Below, in pieces: positions 25,480-38,672 of a DNA stretch of 64,000 bases (its first letter is position 1; each line of letters begins with the position of its first letter). This DNA is from Nitrosomonas sp. Is35 (GTDB lineage Bacteria; Pseudomonadota; Gammaproteobacteria; Burkholderiales; Nitrosomonadaceae): NCBI RefSeq assembly GCF_033063295.1, contig NZ_JAWJZH010000001.1, forward strand, positions 1,922,001-1,986,000, given 5' to 3'. Below the pieces are notes generated by a model. The model was given only the letters and a program-made list of their open reading frames with translations, ran no database searches and was not told the DNA's origin. Position numbers and translations under genes: made by a program.

Positions 25480-25634
25480 CTCTCTTCTCCTTCTTATTTG
25501 TTGTTTTCTACGATTGCAAGGAAGGGATGCATAATTAAGAATTCTTATTCTTACCCATGATAATACCAACTTGCTATTGGTTGTGCCTGCGCTTTACTAT
25601 CGATCATGATTGTCATTTTCGTTCGCGTAGAAGT

Positions 25635-26522
25635 TTATCTTGCCAGCAGCTTCAATGCCTCCCGATACTTCTTTACCGTCTTTAGCAAAATATCCTCCGG
25701 TAATTCCGGCGCAGGCGCTTTTTTATTCCAATCCTGCGTTTCCAGCCAGTCGCGTACGAATTGTTTGTCGAAGCTTGGCGGGTTTTGGCCGGGTTGATAT
25801 TGATCGGCGGGCCAGAAGCGGGATGAATCGGGGGTGAGGACTTCGTCGATCAGGTAGAGCTCGCCTTGCTCATCCAGGCCGAATTCGAATTTGGTGTCGG
25901 CGATGATGATGCCGCGTTGCAAGGCATACTCAGCGGCTTCGGAGTAGAGCTGGATGGCTTTGGCGCTGACTTTGGCGGTCAATTCCCGGCCTAACAGTTT
26001 TTCCACCTCACTGACAGCGATATTTTCATCGTGCGCACCGGCAGCGGCTTTGGTCGATGGCGTAAAGATCGCGCCACCTGGCAGCTTATCGGCGAGTTTC
26101 AATCCAGGCAGCAGCGGAATGCCGCAAATTGCGCCATTTTGCTGGTAGTCCTTCCAGCCGGAGCCGACGACGTAGCCGCGCACGATGGCTTCGATGGGCA
26201 GCGGTTTCAGGCGGCGGATTACGAACGCGCGGCCTTCCACTTGCTCACGTTCATTTGCAGCAACAACCGATTCCGGTGCGATGCCGGTGAGGTGGTTCGG
26301 CAGGATATGCGCGAGTTTGCCGAACCAGAATTGCGATAACGCGGTAAGGATTTTTCCTTTGCCGGGCACGGCAGTCGGCAGGATCACGTCGAACGCCGAC
26401 AGGCGGTCGGTTTGCACGATCAGCAGTTTGTCATCGCCGACGGCGTAGATATCGCGGACTTTGCCGCGATGCAAAAATGGCAGGCTTTTGATGGCGGTTT
26501 CAAACAATGCAGTTTCGGTCAT
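25635..26522 (-). CDS. purC: Phosphoribosylaminoimidazole-succinocarboxamide synthase
   Basis: 295 residues, the longer (yeast Ade1-like) form common in betaproteobacteria. [78 protein letters not shown] and the DNKQ-type ending are diagnostic. Converts CAIR plus aspartate and ATP to SAICAR in purine biosynthesis. Last gene of purE-purK-purC, 10 bp after purK. Confidence 0.97.
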   Translation of the reverse strand: MTETALFETAIKSLPFLHRGKVRDIYAVGDDKLLIVQTDRLSAFDVILPTAVPGKGKILTALSQFWFGKLAHILPNHLTGIAPESVVAANEREQVEGRAFVIRRLKPLPIEAIVRGYVVGSGWKDYQQNGAICGIPLLPGLKLADKLPGGAIFTPSTKAAAGAHDENIAVSEVEKLLGRELTAKVSAKAIQLYSEAAEYALQRGIIIADTKFEFGLDEQGELYLIDEVLTPDSSRFWPADQYQPGQNPPSFDKQFVRDWLETQDWNKKAPAPELPEDILLKTVKKYREALKLLAR

Positions 26523-26532
26523 GGTGTTCGCT

Positions 26533-27666
26533 TTAACTTTGGTCGAGTTGTTGTTTAATATGCAGTGCTGCGCTCAATGCGGTCTCGATATCGCTGTTCA
26601 ATACGGTGAAATGTCCCATCTTGCGGCCGGTGCGTGCTTCGGCTTTGCCGTACAGATGCAGCTTGGCCGAGGGGTGTTGCAGCACGATGTTCCAGTCGGG
26701 GTCACCGTTGCGCCAGACGTCGCCGAGCAGGTTGATCATCACTGCGGGGCTGAGTTGCGCGGTCGAACCGAGCGGTAAACCACACAGTGTGCGCACTTGC
26801 TGCTCGAATTGCGACGTGACGCAGGCGTTGATCGAATAATGCCCGCTGTTGTGCGGACGCGGTGCGATTTCGTTGATCAACAGCGTATCGTCGTGCAACA
26901 CAAAAAACTCGACGCACAGCACACCCCGATAATTCAGTTTTTTAACCACCTGACCGGCAATCTCTTGCGCTTGCGAGGCTAATTGCGGCGAAATTCTCGC
27001 CGGGATGATGCTGACATCCAGGATGCCATTGACGTGCTGATTCTCGGCGACCGGAAACGTTTGCATTTCGCCAGCGCTGCCGCGTGCCACGACCACCGAG
27101 ATCTCGCTTTTCAGCGGCATGAATTTTTCCAGCACGCACACGGCGTGATTCAGCTGCTCATACGCCGCCAGTAATTCCGCGCCGCTGGATACCTTGATCT
27201 GACCTTTGCCGTCGTAACCGAACTGGCTGACTTTCAGAATACCGGGCAGCAACTCCGCGGCATCCTGATCGGCAAAGTCATCCGCCTGCTGTATGACCGC
27301 AAACGGGGCGACGGCAAAGCCATTGATACCGAGAAATTGTTTTTCCGCAATTCTGTTTTGTGCGACCGAAACGCTGTATGCATCCGGGCTGACGACACAG
27401 GATTTGGCCAGTTTTCGCAGCGAATTCGCGGGGATATTTTCAAATTCGGTGGTTATCGCCGCGCATTGACTGCCGAGTTTTTCCAGCGCTTCCGGATCGT
27501 CATAATTCGCACAAATGAATGCATCGGCAATGCGCCCAGCCGGGCTGCCGCTGTCCGGATCCAGCACCGTGACTGGGTAGCCCATTTGCTGCGCGGCTTG
27601 CACGAACATGCGCCCGAGCTGCCCGCCTCCCAGCACACCGAGCATCGCGCCAGGCATGATCACCAT
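26533..27666 (-). CDS. purK: N5-carboxyaminoimidazole ribonucleotide synthase
   Basis: 377 residues, ATP-grasp enzyme. [25 protein letters not shown] at the start, [11 protein letters not shown] and [25 protein letters not shown] are PurK signatures. Adds bicarbonate to AIR using ATP. Its ATG overlaps the purE stop codon by one base (TAATG), so translation is coupled. Confidence 0.97.
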   Translation of the reverse strand: MVIMPGAMLGVLGGGQLGRMFVQAAQQMGYPVTVLDPDSGSPAGRIADAFICANYDDPEALEKLGSQCAAITTEFENIPANSLRKLAKSCVVSPDAYSVSVAQNRIAEKQFLGINGFAVAPFAVIQQADDFADQDAAELLPGILKVSQFGYDGKGQIKVSSGAELLAAYEQLNHAVCVLEKFMPLKSEISVVVARGSAGEMQTFPVAENQHVNGILDVSIIPARISPQLASQAQEIAGQVVKKLNYRGVLCVEFFVLHDDTLLINEIAPRPHNSGHYSINACVTSQFEQQVRTLCGLPLGSTAQLSPAVMINLLGDVWRNGDPDWNIVLQHPSAKLHLYGKAEARTGRKMGHFTVLNSDIETALSAALHIKQQLDQS

Positions 27667-28154
27667 TATTGCGGCAACTCGGCGTTCAGTACGGATTCGG
27701 TTTGTTTGCGCCGGTACTCGTCCAGCTGCGCGCTCAATTCACTGTTATTCACCGCCAATAGCGCCACCGCAAACAGCCCGGCATTCGCCGCCCCGGCTTC
27801 GCCGATGGCAAACGTGGCGACCGGTATGCCTTTCGGCATTTGCACAATCGACAGCAATGAATCCAAGCCTTGTAGATGTCTGGAATTCACCGGCACGCCC
27901 AGCACCGGCAGCGTAGTTTTGGCCGCAATCATGCCCGGCAGATGCGCCGCGCCGCCCGCACCGGCGATGATGCATTGAATGCCACGCGCCTTGGCTTCTC
28001 TGGCGAACTGAAACAGTAAATCCGGCGTGCGATGCGCCGAAACCACCTTGGCCTCGTAGGCGATATGAAATTCATCCAGAATAGCCACCGCATGCTGCAT
28101 CACATCCCAATCGCTTTTACTTCCCATCACTACGCTGATTAACGGTTTAATCAT
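27666..28154 (-). CDS. purE: N5-carboxyaminoimidazole ribonucleotide mutase
   Basis: 162 residues, class I Pur[61 protein letters not shown] and [32 protein letters not shown] define the active site of the octameric mutase that converts N5-CAIR to CAIR. First gene of the pur operon. Confidence 0.97.
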   Translation of the reverse strand: MIKPLISVVMGSKSDWDVMQHAVAILDEFHIAYEAKVVSAHRTPDLLFQFAREAKARGIQCIIAGAGGAAHLPGMIAAKTTLPVLGVPVNSRHLQGLDSLLSIVQMPKGIPVATFAIGEAGAANAGLFAVALLAVNNSELSAQLDEYRRKQTESVLNAELPQ

Positions 28155-28382
28155 TTCACTGTAACTGGCAAAAAATTAAAAATAAATATCCAAGAGAATG
28201 TTGTACTATCACACCCTGAAAGCCCGGCTGGCTATTTTATAAGTCTGTGCAATAATCGTGTAATTTATTTCGATCGCTGCAACAAAAAACACAACTGGTA
28301 TTATACTCACCTGATTTAACAGCGAGCTTTTCATTGATTTGCGTTTAAAACGTTACCAGCTATCAATACAACCGGCATTTGC
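28155..28382. promoter_or_regulatory. Divergent intergenic region between purE and exbD
   Basis: 228 bp between the start codons of the outward-facing purE and exbD genes, so it must hold both promoters. No clear PurR dyad or terminator was identified. Confidence 0.4.
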
Positions 28383-28814
28383 ATGAATTTTCAACGCGGA
28401 AAACAAAATAACGATCCGGAAATCAATCTGATACCGATGATCGATGTATTATTGGTGATTTTGATTTTTTTGGTGGTGACGACGACCTATTCAAAATTTG
28501 CCGAGCTTGAAATCAGTTTGCCGGAAACCAGCGCGGAACAAGTCGATAAAAATATCGAGAAACCGAACAATATCGATATCACGGTAAGCGCGCTGGGCGA
28601 TTACACCATCAACCGGGTAGCCATTAAATCCGCCAGTATCGAGAGTCTGCGCGATGCCTTGATGGCTGCGGCCAAGAATCAGCCGGATCCGTTTATCATC
28701 ATCAATGCGGATGCAAAAGCAACGCACCAATCGGTGATCACGGTAATGGAAGCGGCGCGCTTGGCAGGCTACAATAAAATCACGTTCACCACGGAAACGA
28801 ACAATATCCCCTAA
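28383..28814 (+). CDS. exbD: ExbD/TolR family biopolymer transport protein
   Basis: 143 residues. Short cytoplasmic N-terminus with [27 protein letters not shown]: one membrane helix bearing the proton-relay Asp of the family ([11 protein letters not shown]), then a periplasmic domain ending [27 protein letters not shown]. Works with ExbB/TolQ, not present here. Standing first in a run with sod, hisG and hisD; the missing partner leaves TonB versus Tol role open. Confidence 0.92.
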   Translation: MNFQRGKQNNDPEINLIPMIDVLLVILIFLVVTTTYSKFAELEISLPETSAEQVDKNIEKPNNIDITVSALGDYTINRVAIKSASIESLRDALMAAAKNQPDPFIIINADAKATHQSVITVMEAARLAGYNKITFTTETNNIP

Positions 28815-28878
28815 GGGAAGTGATCAAATGTTTGATTTGTTAAAAAATTACACCAAAAAACTCACTAAGGAGACCCAT

Positions 28879-29520
28879 ATGTCCACTATTAATGTCGATA
28901 ATTTTTCCCAAGCTGCTCAAGCCGGTACCCAATATGTTCTGGCGCCCCTGCCCTACGCAAACACTGCGCTTGATCCGGTCATTAGCGCCAACACGCTGAG
29001 TTTTCACTATGGCAAGCACCACAAAACCTATGTCGATAACTTGAATAATCTGCTGGCGAATAGCGATCTGGCCGGTAAATCGCTGGAGGAAATTATCCGC
29101 GCATCCGCCGGGCAAGCGGATAAAGCCGCGATTTTCAACAACGCCGCGCAAGTCTGGAACCACATGTTCTATTGGCACAGCCTGAAACCGAATGGCGGCG
29201 GCGAACCTTCCGCAGCACTGAAGCAAAAAATCGAAGCATCATTCGGCAGTCTGGAAGCATGCAAAAAAGAATTCGCACAAGCGGCGCTGACACAATTCGG
29301 CAGCGGCTGGGCGTGGCTGGTTGTGGACGGCGGTAAAATTGCCATCGCTAAAACCGGCAACGCGGAAACACCGATCACCAAAAATATCCGCCCCCTGCTG
29401 ACCATCGACGTATGGGAACACGCTTATTACCTGGATTATCAAAACCGCCGCGCCGATTACGCCAATGCGATTTTGGATAAATTAATCAATTGGGACTTCG
29501 CGGAAGCTAACCTCGGATAA
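28879..29520 (+). CDS. sodB: Superoxide dismutase, Fe/Mn family
   Basis: 213 residues from ATG 28879, which has AAGGAG upstream; a frame from 28828 is longer but lacks homology. Metal ligands: His in [13 protein letters not shown], His in [12 protein letters not shown], then Asp and His in [22 protein letters not shown] after the second ligand and the cytoplasmic N-terminus favour the iron type, though metal choice is not certain from sequence. Detoxifies superoxide. Confidence 0.95.
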   Translation: MSTINVDNFSQAAQAGTQYVLAPLPYANTALDPVISANTLSFHYGKHHKTYVDNLNNLLANSDLAGKSLEEIIRASAGQADKAAIFNNAAQVWNHMFYWHSLKPNGGGEPSAALKQKIEASFGSLEACKKEFAQAALTQFGSGWAWLVVDGGKIAIAKTGNAETPITKNIRPLLTIDVWEHAYYLDYQNRRADYANAILDKLINWDFAEANLG

Positions 29521-29531
29521 TTCCGGATTTT

Positions 29532-30176
29532 ATGACTGATATCACGATCGCCCTGTCAAAAGGGCGAATTTTTGAAGATACGGCGCCGCTGTTAAAAGCG
29601 GCGGGTATAGTCGCGCTGGGCGATCCAGAGTCGTCGCGCAAATTGATTCTATCCACTAACCGAGCCAATGTCCGCTTGATTATCGTGCGCGCCTCGGATG
29701 TCCCGACTTATGTGCAATACGGCGCGGCCGACTTGGGCATCGCCGGGAAGGATGTGCTGCAAGAACATGGCGGCGCCGGGCTGTATCAACCGCTGGATCT
29801 GAATATCGCACGCTGCCGCATGATGGTGGCTGTACCCAATGGTTTCGATTACGACTCCGCCGTGCGTCAAGGCGCACGGTTACGCATTGCCACCAAATAC
29901 GTGCAAACCGCACGCGAGCACTTTGCCGCAAAAGGTGTGTATGTCGACCTGATCAAGTTGTACGGTTCGATGGAACTGGCGCCCTTAGTCGGATTAGCCG
30001 ATGCCATCGTCGATCTCGTGTCCAGCGGCAACACCTTAAAAGCCAATAATCTTGTCGCAGTCGAAGAAATTATGCAGATTTCATCCCGGTTGATTGTCAA
30101 TCAGGCTGCACTGAAACTGAAACAGGATGCCATTCAGCCGGTGCTGGATGCATTTTCCGCTGCGGTGAAACAGTAG
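29532..30176 (+). CDS. hisG: ATP phosphoribosyltransferase catalytic subunit, short form
   Basis: 214 residues: the short HisG lacking the C-terminal regulatory domain, which in the family requires a HisZ partner (not in this window). [47 protein letters not shown] and [19 protein letters not shown] are conserved. First enzyme of histidine biosynthesis, 32 bp before hisD. Confidence 0.96.
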   Translation: MTDITIALSKGRIFEDTAPLLKAAGIVALGDPESSRKLILSTNRANVRLIIVRASDVPTYVQYGAADLGIAGKDVLQEHGGAGLYQPLDLNIARCRMMVAVPNGFDYDSAVRQGARLRIATKYVQTAREHFAAKGVYVDLIKLYGSMELAPLVGLADAIVDLVSSGNTLKANNLVAVEEIMQISSRLIVNQAALKLKQDAIQPVLDAFSAAVKQ

Positions 30177-30208
30177 ATAGCCGCGCGCATCTGAAACCCA
30201 TTCATACC

Positions 30209-31516
30209 ATGATTCAAATAAAACGATTCAACTCCACCGATGCCGATTTCAATGCCTGTCTCGACAAGCTCCTGGCTTTTGAAAATGCCCAGGATGATGC
30301 TGTCGATGTCACGGTTGCCAACATTCTCACCGATATCCGCAGCCGCAGGGATGCCGCACTGATCGAATACACCAATCGCTTCGACCGGCTGGCCATTCAA
30401 TCCGCCAAAGACCTCGAACTGACGCAGGATCAATTGCAGCATTCGTTAGCAACATTGCCAGAAGCTGAGCGGACTGCATTACAGCAAGCAGCGGAACGGG
30501 TGCGCAGCTATCACGAGAAGCAACCGCTCAGTTCCTGGCAATACACCGATGCCGATGGCACGTTATTGGGCCAGAAAGTGACCGCGCTAGATCGTGCCGG
30601 TCTTTATGTGCCGGGTGGCAAAGCTTCGTATCCGTCGTCGGTGCTAATGAACGCGATTCCGGCAAAAGTCGCCGGTGTGCAAGAATTGATCATGGTTGTC
30701 CCTACTCCGGATGGCGAACGCAACGATATGGTGCTGGCAGCCGCGGCCATTAGCAAAGTGGATCGCGTTTTCACCATCGGCGGCGCGCAAGCGATCGGCG
30801 CATTGGCGTACGGCACCGAAACCGTGCCGCCGGTCGATAAAATCGTCGGCCCTGGCAATGCGTACGTTGCAGCGGCCAAACGCCGGGTGTTCGGTATCGT
30901 CGGTATCGATATGGTGGCTGGGCCTTCTGAAATCCTGGTGATTTGCGACGGCAAAACCGATCCCGACTGGATTGCGATGGATTTGTTTTCCCAGGCGGAA
31001 CACGACGAGCTGGCGCAGTCGATCTTGTTGTCGCCGGATGCGGAATTTCTCAATCAAGTCGCACAAAGCATCGACCGTCAATTGGCGGCAATGCCGCGCC
31101 ACAGTGTCATTCGCGCCTCACTGGAAAATCGCGGCGCATTGATTCAGGTGCAAGATCTGGACGAAGCTTGCGAGATCGCTAACAAAATCGCACCGGAACA
31201 CCTGGAGTTATCGGTTGAGCAACCGGAAAAATGGGTCGATAAAATCCGCCATGCCGGTGCTATTTTTCTTGGCCGTCATGCTTGTGAAGCGTTGGGCGAT
31301 TATTGCGCCGGCCCCAATCACGTGCTGCCGACCTCACGCACTGCGCGCTTCTCGTCGCCACTCGGTGTTTACGATTTTCAAAAACGCAGCAGTCTGATTC
31401 AAGTGTCGCAGCAAGGTGCCGAAAAGCTCGGGAAAATTGCATCGATACTGGCTAACGGGGAAGGATTACAAGCACACGCAAAATCGGCGGAATATCGCTA
31501 TATCAAGCACCGGTAA
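30209..31516 (+). CDS. hisD: Histidinol dehydrogenase
   Basis: 435 residues, standard. [67 protein letters not shown] and the zinc/catalytic region [39 protein letters not shown] are diagnostic. Oxidises L-histidinol to L-histidine using two NAD+. Forms a transcription unit with hisG. Confidence 0.97.
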   Translation: MIQIKRFNSTDADFNACLDKLLAFENAQDDAVDVTVANILTDIRSRRDAALIEYTNRFDRLAIQSAKDLELTQDQLQHSLATLPEAERTALQQAAERVRSYHEKQPLSSWQYTDADGTLLGQKVTALDRAGLYVPGGKASYPSSVLMNAIPAKVAGVQELIMVVPTPDGERNDMVLAAAAISKVDRVFTIGGAQAIGALAYGTETVPPVDKIVGPGNAYVAAAKRRVFGIVGIDMVAGPSEILVICDGKTDPDWIAMDLFSQAEHDELAQSILLSPDAEFLNQVAQSIDRQLAAMPRHSVIRASLENRGALIQVQDLDEACEIANKIAPEHLELSVEQPEKWVDKIRHAGAIFLGRHACEALGDYCAGPNHVLPTSRTARFSSPLGVYDFQKRSSLIQVSQQGAEKLGKIASILANGEGLQAHAKSAEYRYIKHR

Positions 31517-31550
31517 TGACGCATAGCGTGAACCGACTCTCATAGCGGAT

Positions 31551-32384
31551 TTGCACCTCATGCCAGTCATTACGTCACGCGACCATCCGCTCATCAAACA
31601 ACTGATCAGACTGGAAGAATCGTCGCAATATCGCAAGAAAACCGGCTTAACGCTGCTCGACGGCATTCATCTAATTCAGATCTATTGCTCCGTGTTGGGC
31701 GCTCCGAAAAATCTGATTGTCAGCCAGGCTTATATTGACGATGCCGAGAATGAGCACTTTCTCACCATTCTTTTCGGCCATACCCCTCCCAAATTGACGG
31801 TGGTCAGCAATCTTTTATTTCGCGAGATATCTCCGGTCAAAACACCGTCCGGCATCCTCGCGCTGATTGCACTTCCCGCGGTGAAAAAAGATGTCAGTAA
31901 CGGCAAGGAGATGTTCAGCGTTCTGCTGGAAACTATCCAGGATCCCGGCAATCTTGGCTCGATTCTGCGTTCCGCCGCTGCCGCCAACGTTAAGGATGTT
32001 TACTTGTCCAAGCAATGCGCCGATGCCTGGTCGCCCAAAACGCTCAGAGCCGCGATGGGGGCGCACTTTTTTTTGCACATTCATGAAGACAGTGATTTGC
32101 AAAAGGTCGCACAGCAATTTTCCGGAACGGTCATTGCCACATCGATACAAGCCAACCGGAATCTTTTTGAAATCTCTCTGGTTGGCCCCACCGCTTTTGT
32201 ATTCGGTAACGAAGGCGCTGGATTGTCCAAAGAAATGATCCAGGCAGCAGACGAAAATATCGTGATTCCCATGCCCGGTAAAACCGAATCATTGAATGCG
32301 GCCGCCGCGGCGGCCATTTGTTTTTTTGAAAAGGTCCGCCAGGACAGAGCATACGCGGCGTCAACCGCTATTGGAACAAAATAA
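31551..32384 (+). CDS. SpoU/TrmH-family RNA 2'-O-methyltransferase
   Basis: 277 residues. N-terminal substrate-binding region (VITSRDHPLIKQLIRLEESSQYRKKTGLTLLDGIHLI), then the SPOUT knot motifs: motif 1 LLETIQDPGNLGSILRSAAA, motif 2 FVFGNEGAGLSKEM and motif 3 IPMPGKTESLNAAAAAAICFFE. Targets in this family are rRNA (RlmB-like) or tRNA; the exact nucleotide cannot be read here. Starts 34 bp after hisD. Confidence 0.92.
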   Translation: MHLMPVITSRDHPLIKQLIRLEESSQYRKKTGLTLLDGIHLIQIYCSVLGAPKNLIVSQAYIDDAENEHFLTILFGHTPPKLTVVSNLLFREISPVKTPSGILALIALPAVKKDVSNGKEMFSVLLETIQDPGNLGSILRSAAAANVKDVYLSKQCADAWSPKTLRAAMGAHFFLHIHEDSDLQKVAQQFSGTVIATSIQANRNLFEISLVGPTAFVFGNEGAGLSKEMIQAADENIVIPMPGKTESLNAAAAAAICFFEKVRQDRAYAASTAIGTK

Positions 32385-32434
32385 CAGGCGGTGTATGATA
32401 CCGCACCCATCAAAACAGTCACTTTGGAGCACTT

Positions 32435-32791
32435 ATGAAATTTTCTTCTTTATCTCTCATCGCCCTGATGGGATGTTTGTTGTTCAGTTCCGCCCAGGTC
32501 ATGGCCATTCACCATGAACCGCAAGATTCCCAGTCACCGCATGCATCCAGCGGAAAAATGGCGAATAACGAAGGAACCGTTGTCGATATCATCGATACTA
32601 CCGGCTATACCTACATGGAATTGGAAAATGCCGGCAACCGCTTCTGGATCGCCGCACCGACGACTAAAGTGAACAAGGGCGATCGCATTCGTTTCGTTCA
32701 AGACATGGTCATGACCAACTTCACCAGCAAAACGCTGAACCGCACTTTCGGCACGCTCGTTTTCGTTTCTTCCACCGAAGTGAAGAAATAA
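32435..32791 (+). CDS. NrfJ-like periplasmic protein
   Basis: 118 residues. Signal peptide 1-24 (MKFSSLSLIALMGCLLFSSAQVMA), then NEGTVVDIIDTTGYTYMELENAGNRFWIAAP and DMVMTNFTSKTLNRTFGTLVFV, the small beta-barrel NrfJ pattern of nitrite-reductase-associated proteins in proteobacteria. TTGGAG precedes the start. Role unknown, suspected in metal or heme handling at the cell envelope. It ends 6 bp from the convergent uvrB. Confidence 0.75.
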   Translation: MKFSSLSLIALMGCLLFSSAQVMAIHHEPQDSQSPHASSGKMANNEGTVVDIIDTTGYTYMELENAGNRFWIAAPTTKVNKGDRIRFVQDMVMTNFTSKTLNRTFGTLVFVSSTEVKK

Positions 32792-32797
32792 TCCTAC

Positions 32798-34828
<2,031 letters not shown>

Positions 34829-34906
34829 AGGTATAATTCCATCATTGAATTGTTTCTTTGTGTCATTTTAACATGCCGGTCTATCTATTTTAGTGCGAGG
34901 ATTTTT

Positions 34907-36100
34907 GTGGAACTCTCTAACCGCGTTCAAACCATCAAGCCATCTCCTACTCTTGCTGTCACCGCCCGGGCTGCGAAACTCAAAGCCGAAGGTAAAGACA
35001 TCATTGGATTGGGAGCTGGCGAACCCGATTTTGATACCCCTCAGCACATCAAGGATGCCGCTATTGCCGCGATCAATAAAGGTCAAACCAAATACACGGC
35101 GGTTGGCGGCACACCCGGTCTGAAAAATGCCATCGTGGCAAAGTTCAAACGGGAAAATAACTTTGTCTTCGATGCCAAACAAATTCTGGTTTCCTGCGGC
35201 GGTAAACAGAGCTTTTTTAATCTGGCATTGTCGGTGATCAATCCCGGCGACGAAGTCATCATTCCGGCACCGTATTGGGTTTCTTATCCTGACATTGTGT
35301 TAATCGCGGAAGGCAAACCGGTTTTCATCAATACCGGCATCGAGCAGAATTTCAAAATTTCCGCGGCACAATTGGAAGCCGCGATCACCCCGAAAACCAA
35401 AATGTTTGTCATCAATAGTCCGAGTAATCCATCCGGAGCGGTTTACACACTGGATGAACTGAAAGCATTGGGGGAAGTGTTACGCAAGCATCCGCAGATT
35501 CTGATCGCTACGGACGATATGTACGAGCATATTCTGTTATCGGGTCAGAAATTTATTAACATCGTCAACGCCTGCCCGGAATTATTTGCCCAGACCGTGG
35601 TTCTGAATGGCGTTTCCAAGGCGTATTCGATGACTGGATGGCGTATCGGCTATTGCGGCGGACCTGCGCACATTATTACCGCAATGGAGAATATTCAATC
35701 GCAAAGCACGTCCAACCCAAGCTCTATTTCGCAAGCAGCGGCTGAAGCGGCATTGAACGGTGATCAGTCCTGTATGAATCCGATGATCGCGGCGTTCAAG
35801 GAACGCAATATTTTTGTTACCGAGCAACTGAATCAAATCAACGGTGTGCGTTGCTTATCTTCCGATGGTGCTTTTTATGCCTTTGCGGATGCCCGTCAAT
35901 CGATCGATGATCTCTACAAGAAAAACCTGATCGGTGCAGCAAACGATATCGCATTTAGCGAATATCTGCTGGAAAAAGCCGGGGTTGCCGTAGTTCCCGG
36001 TTCCGCTTTCGGATGTGACGGCTACATGCGTTTGTCTTTCGCCACATCAATGGATAATTTAAAGCAAGCGCTCAGCCGCATCAAAGACCTGCTGAAATAA
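34907..36100 (+). CDS. Pyridoxal-phosphate aminotransferase, class I/II (aspartate-type)
   Basis: 397 residues from a GTG at 34907 preceded by GCGAGG; an upstream start at 34850 would add an unrelated tail. IIGLGAGEPDFDTPQHIKDAA, NSPSNPSGAVYT and the PLP lysine in NGVSKAYSMTGWRIGYCGGP place it in the type Ib aspartate (and prephenate) aminotransferase group. Ends YMRLSFATSMDNLKQALSRI. Divergent from uvrB with about 80 bp between starts. Confidence 0.95.
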   Translation: MELSNRVQTIKPSPTLAVTARAAKLKAEGKDIIGLGAGEPDFDTPQHIKDAAIAAINKGQTKYTAVGGTPGLKNAIVAKFKRENNFVFDAKQILVSCGGKQSFFNLALSVINPGDEVIIPAPYWVSYPDIVLIAEGKPVFINTGIEQNFKISAAQLEAAITPKTKMFVINSPSNPSGAVYTLDELKALGEVLRKHPQILIATDDMYEHILLSGQKFINIVNACPELFAQTVVLNGVSKAYSMTGWRIGYCGGPAHIITAMENIQSQSTSNPSSISQAAAEAALNGDQSCMNPMIAAFKERNIFVTEQLNQINGVRCLSSDGAFYAFADARQSIDDLYKKNLIGAANDIAFSEYLLEKAGVAVVPGSAFGCDGYMRLSFATSMDNLKQALSRIKDLLK

Positions 36101-36129
36101 CCGGATTGACTTGGCAAATTTATGTTTTT

Positions 36130-36666
36130 CTAGTGCAAATTAGCAAGCGCTGCTTTTTTCGTTTTCCCAGCACGCGAAGGAATATTGCACAAACCGCACA
36201 CATGGTTGGAATGAATCTCCAGTGAGTGCACGACAAAACTGCCGTGACAATTCACACAAGGCGCTATGCACAATACGCCGCTTTCCACAAAACGCACCAG
36301 AGTCCATGCGCGGGTCAAACTTAACACTTTCTCGAGTTGATGGACCGTGATGTGCTCGGTATAGAGCCGGTAACTCTTAATCAGCGCATCGATGCCGTCA
36401 ATCCCGGTATTTTTCGTTACATAATGATAGATATTGATAAATAACGAAGAATGCATATTCGGTTGCCAGCTCATGAACCAATCCTCCGAATACGGCAGCA
36501 TCCCTTTAGGTGGCGATACCCCTCTGATTTCCTTATAAAGTTTAACCAGTCTTTCACGGCTCAGATCGGTATTCATTTCCAGAACTTGTAACCGGGCACC
36601 CAATTCAATTAATTCTGTCGCCAACTGAATTTGCTTGGCTTCGGTGATAATGCTTCGATTGCGCAT
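36130..36666 (-). CDS. flhC: Flagellar transcriptional regulator FlhC
   Basis: 178 residues. The C-terminal zinc site is complete: CIAPCVNCHGSFVVH, then HSNHVCGLCNIPSRAGK. The N-terminus QLATELIELGARLQVLEMNTDLSRERLVKLYKEIRGVSPPKGMLPYSEDWF is typical. Partners FlhD in the FlhD4C2 master activator of flagellar genes. Encoded 31 bp downstream of flhD; no flagellar structural gene is in this window. Confidence 0.97.
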   Translation of the reverse strand: MRNRSIITEAKQIQLATELIELGARLQVLEMNTDLSRERLVKLYKEIRGVSPPKGMLPYSEDWFMSWQPNMHSSLFINIYHYVTKNTGIDGIDALIKSYRLYTEHITVHQLEKVLSLTRAWTLVRFVESGVLCIAPCVNCHGSFVVHSLEIHSNHVCGLCNIPSRAGKTKKAALANLH

Positions 36667-36697
36667 GATATTACTCCCTGATTTCGTCTATTGAATG

Positions 36698-37015
36698 CTA
36701 TGCAATCGCTTCTGCCGGTTTTCCTGCCATTAGAATCGCGGCATGCGATTTGGTAACCGATTGGTCGCGGGAATCGTTGGACAGCATATCGGCAATCAAT
36801 CGATCGTCAAAGCGGAAACGGCACAGTAACATATTGGAAGCCGCCATTTTGATCAGCTGTGCTGAACTCAGTTTTTCCAGTATATCAGCAATATCCTGAT
36901 TAATTCCCAATCGATACATGGCGGCTACTCTGTCATCCCGCAACATCTGTTTAGCCAGCAGCAAATAACTTAAATTGATATCTCTGATTTCGTCTAGCAG
37001 TTGATTGGTTTCCAT
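36698..37015 (-). CDS. flhD: Flagellar transcriptional regulator FlhD
   Basis: 105 residues from the ATG at 37015, with AAAGGGTG upstream; a longer frame to 37081 is disfavoured. DEIRDINLSYLLLAKQMLRDDRVAAMYRLGINQDIADILEKLSSAQLIKMA is the FlhD core. Master regulator with FlhC. Confidence 0.96.
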   Translation of the reverse strand: METNQLLDEIRDINLSYLLLAKQMLRDDRVAAMYRLGINQDIADILEKLSSAQLIKMAASNMLLCRFRFDDRLIADMLSNDSRDQSVTKSHAAILMAGKPAEAIA

Positions 37016-37160
37016 TTCATCACCCTTTTTAATTGAAAATATTTGAATTAAAACACCGTAACGCACAGGTGAGATTTTCAATTATGGGGCAGTGGAAGTA
37101 AATGGAAGATGAGCTTAATCGAGGTTAGGTAATCTTCTCATCAAAATGTAGGAATTTTAC

Positions 37161-37514
37161 CTACAGAAGAAGCGCTTCATAGAACGGGATTGGAAGACTC
37201 GTTGCTGACTGCCGGGATACGCCAAGAAACTTGAGTCTCCTGACCAAGACTACAGCCTCGGCAATAATCTCCAGATTTGCAAGATCGGCAATACTATCAC
37301 GTGTTATAGAACAGTCTATCTTAGGAATACCGGCGGAAAAGTGTTCTAAATTGCTAAAAATGCAAAATCCATCGGTACCGTGATCGATTGAGATACCCAT
37401 CGCATCGGATGGATACCACGCGGCAACATTATTTTCCTGTTCATCCCGCACTTGAGCTACAGAGGAACCAACGCTCATTGTGATTTTCACTTCCACTTCC
37501 GGAAATTCCGGCAA
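37161..37514 (-). CDS. Hypothetical protein
   Basis: 117 residues with TTG start, or about 105 from an internal ATG at 37478 that has GGAAGTG upstream. Not recognised. Contains SSVAQVRDEQENNVAAWYPSDAMGISIDHG and a hydrophobic region IADLANLEIIAEAVVLVRRLKFLGV. Lies alone between flhD and the methyltransferase gene. Coding status is uncertain because no family signature is visible. Confidence 0.35.
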   Translation of the reverse strand: MPEFPEVEVKITMSVGSSVAQVRDEQENNVAAWYPSDAMGISIDHGTDGFCIFSNLEHFSAGIPKIDCSITRDSIADLANLEIIAEAVVLVRRLKFLGVSRQSATSLPIPFYEALLL

Positions 37515-37706
37515 ATACTAAGTTGTGACTATTTTCAGGCACGGCAATTTTTGCCGGGTTTGCCGCTTGTTTGCACAAAAAAATCAAATATAAAAACGCA
37601 AACATAGTCTCTATATGCTTTGCTGCAGACTGGCATGATCGTTGCTCTTAGCATGTACAACAAAGTTTCCATTATTAACCGCAGCACTTATCGATCAGGA
37701 ATTCCT

Positions 37707-38672
37707 ATGCAAAATAAATTTGAGAGCTTGGAACTCGGCCAATTCATTCCTCTGCACTATCACCACAATATGCTGAACGACACTGCCCGCATGCAAGGGT
37801 TTAAAGATGCGATTGACCTCGCCGTCCAGCCGGGCGCCAAAGTGCTGGAACTGGGGGGCGGCACCGGCGTGCAATCGTTCTTTGCCGCACAAAAAGCGCA
37901 GAAAGTTTATTGTGTCGAGCGCAACCCGGAACTGATTAGCGCCGCGCGCAATCTGCTGGCGCAAAACAGTAACGGAGACAAAGTGGAAGTAATTCAGGCC
38001 GATGCCATGCATTACCTGCCGCCGGAACCGGTCGATGTGGTGATTTGTGAAATGCTGCATACCGGTCTGCTCCGCGAAAAGCAAATGCCGGTGATCGATT
38101 CGTTCAAACAACGTTACTTGAAGAAATTTGGCGGACCATTGCCTGCCTTTATTCCCGAAGCAAGCATTCAGGCGATCCAACCCATGCAACACGATTTTCA
38201 TTTTGCAGGATTCTACGCACCCACCATCCAGTTCCAGAACCCCTACGCCACTCAGGAACGCAGCAAGGGCTTGGGAGATCCCGAAGTATTCCAATTACTG
38301 GCCTATGCCGAACCGTATAGCCAAACTTGCCAATGGGACGGGGAAATTCTGATTACCGAAGACGGTCAACTTAATGCCTTGCGGCTCATTACCAAGAATT
38401 TACTGGCCATCAATATGGCAACATGCAGCACCATCGATTGGCACACGCAATACATCGTCTTTCCGTTAGCCGAACCCATCAAAGTTTCCAGAGGCGACCA
38501 AGTTTCCATCCGCTTCAGTTACCAAGGTGGCGCACCCCTGAATGCCCTGACGGATTCACTACAAGTCCGCCTAATAAGCAAGCAAACCCCAGTATTGGAA
38601 TTTGCTATGGAAGCAATGAATCGCTCAACAGAATTTCGCCCACAAGCCGCTGAAAATGCCAGTATCCTGTAA
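37707..38672 (+). CDS. SAM-dependent methyltransferase (PRMT-like fold)
   Basis: 321 residues from ATG 37707, chosen for the AGGAATTCCT upstream; earlier in-frame starts from 37620 lack sites. Motif I VLELGGGTGVQSFFA at 46-60, acidic residue in YCVERN, and DVVICEMLHTGLLREKQ similar to the double-E loop of protein-arginine methyltransferases. C-terminal beta-rich domain (FRYQGGAP-type region, IDWHTQYIVFPLAEPIKVSRGDQV) is also PRMT-like. Substrate unknown. The stop codon lies inside the first copy of a 213-bp tandem duplication. Confidence 0.8.
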   Translation: MQNKFESLELGQFIPLHYHHNMLNDTARMQGFKDAIDLAVQPGAKVLELGGGTGVQSFFAAQKAQKVYCVERNPELISAARNLLAQNSNGDKVEVIQADAMHYLPPEPVDVVICEMLHTGLLREKQMPVIDSFKQRYLKKFGGPLPAFIPEASIQAIQPMQHDFHFAGFYAPTIQFQNPYATQERSKGLGDPEVFQLLAYAEPYSQTCQWDGEILITEDGQLNALRLITKNLLAINMATCSTIDWHTQYIVFPLAEPIKVSRGDQVSIRFSYQGGAPLNALTDSLQVRLISKQTPVLEFAMEAMNRSTEFRPQAAENASIL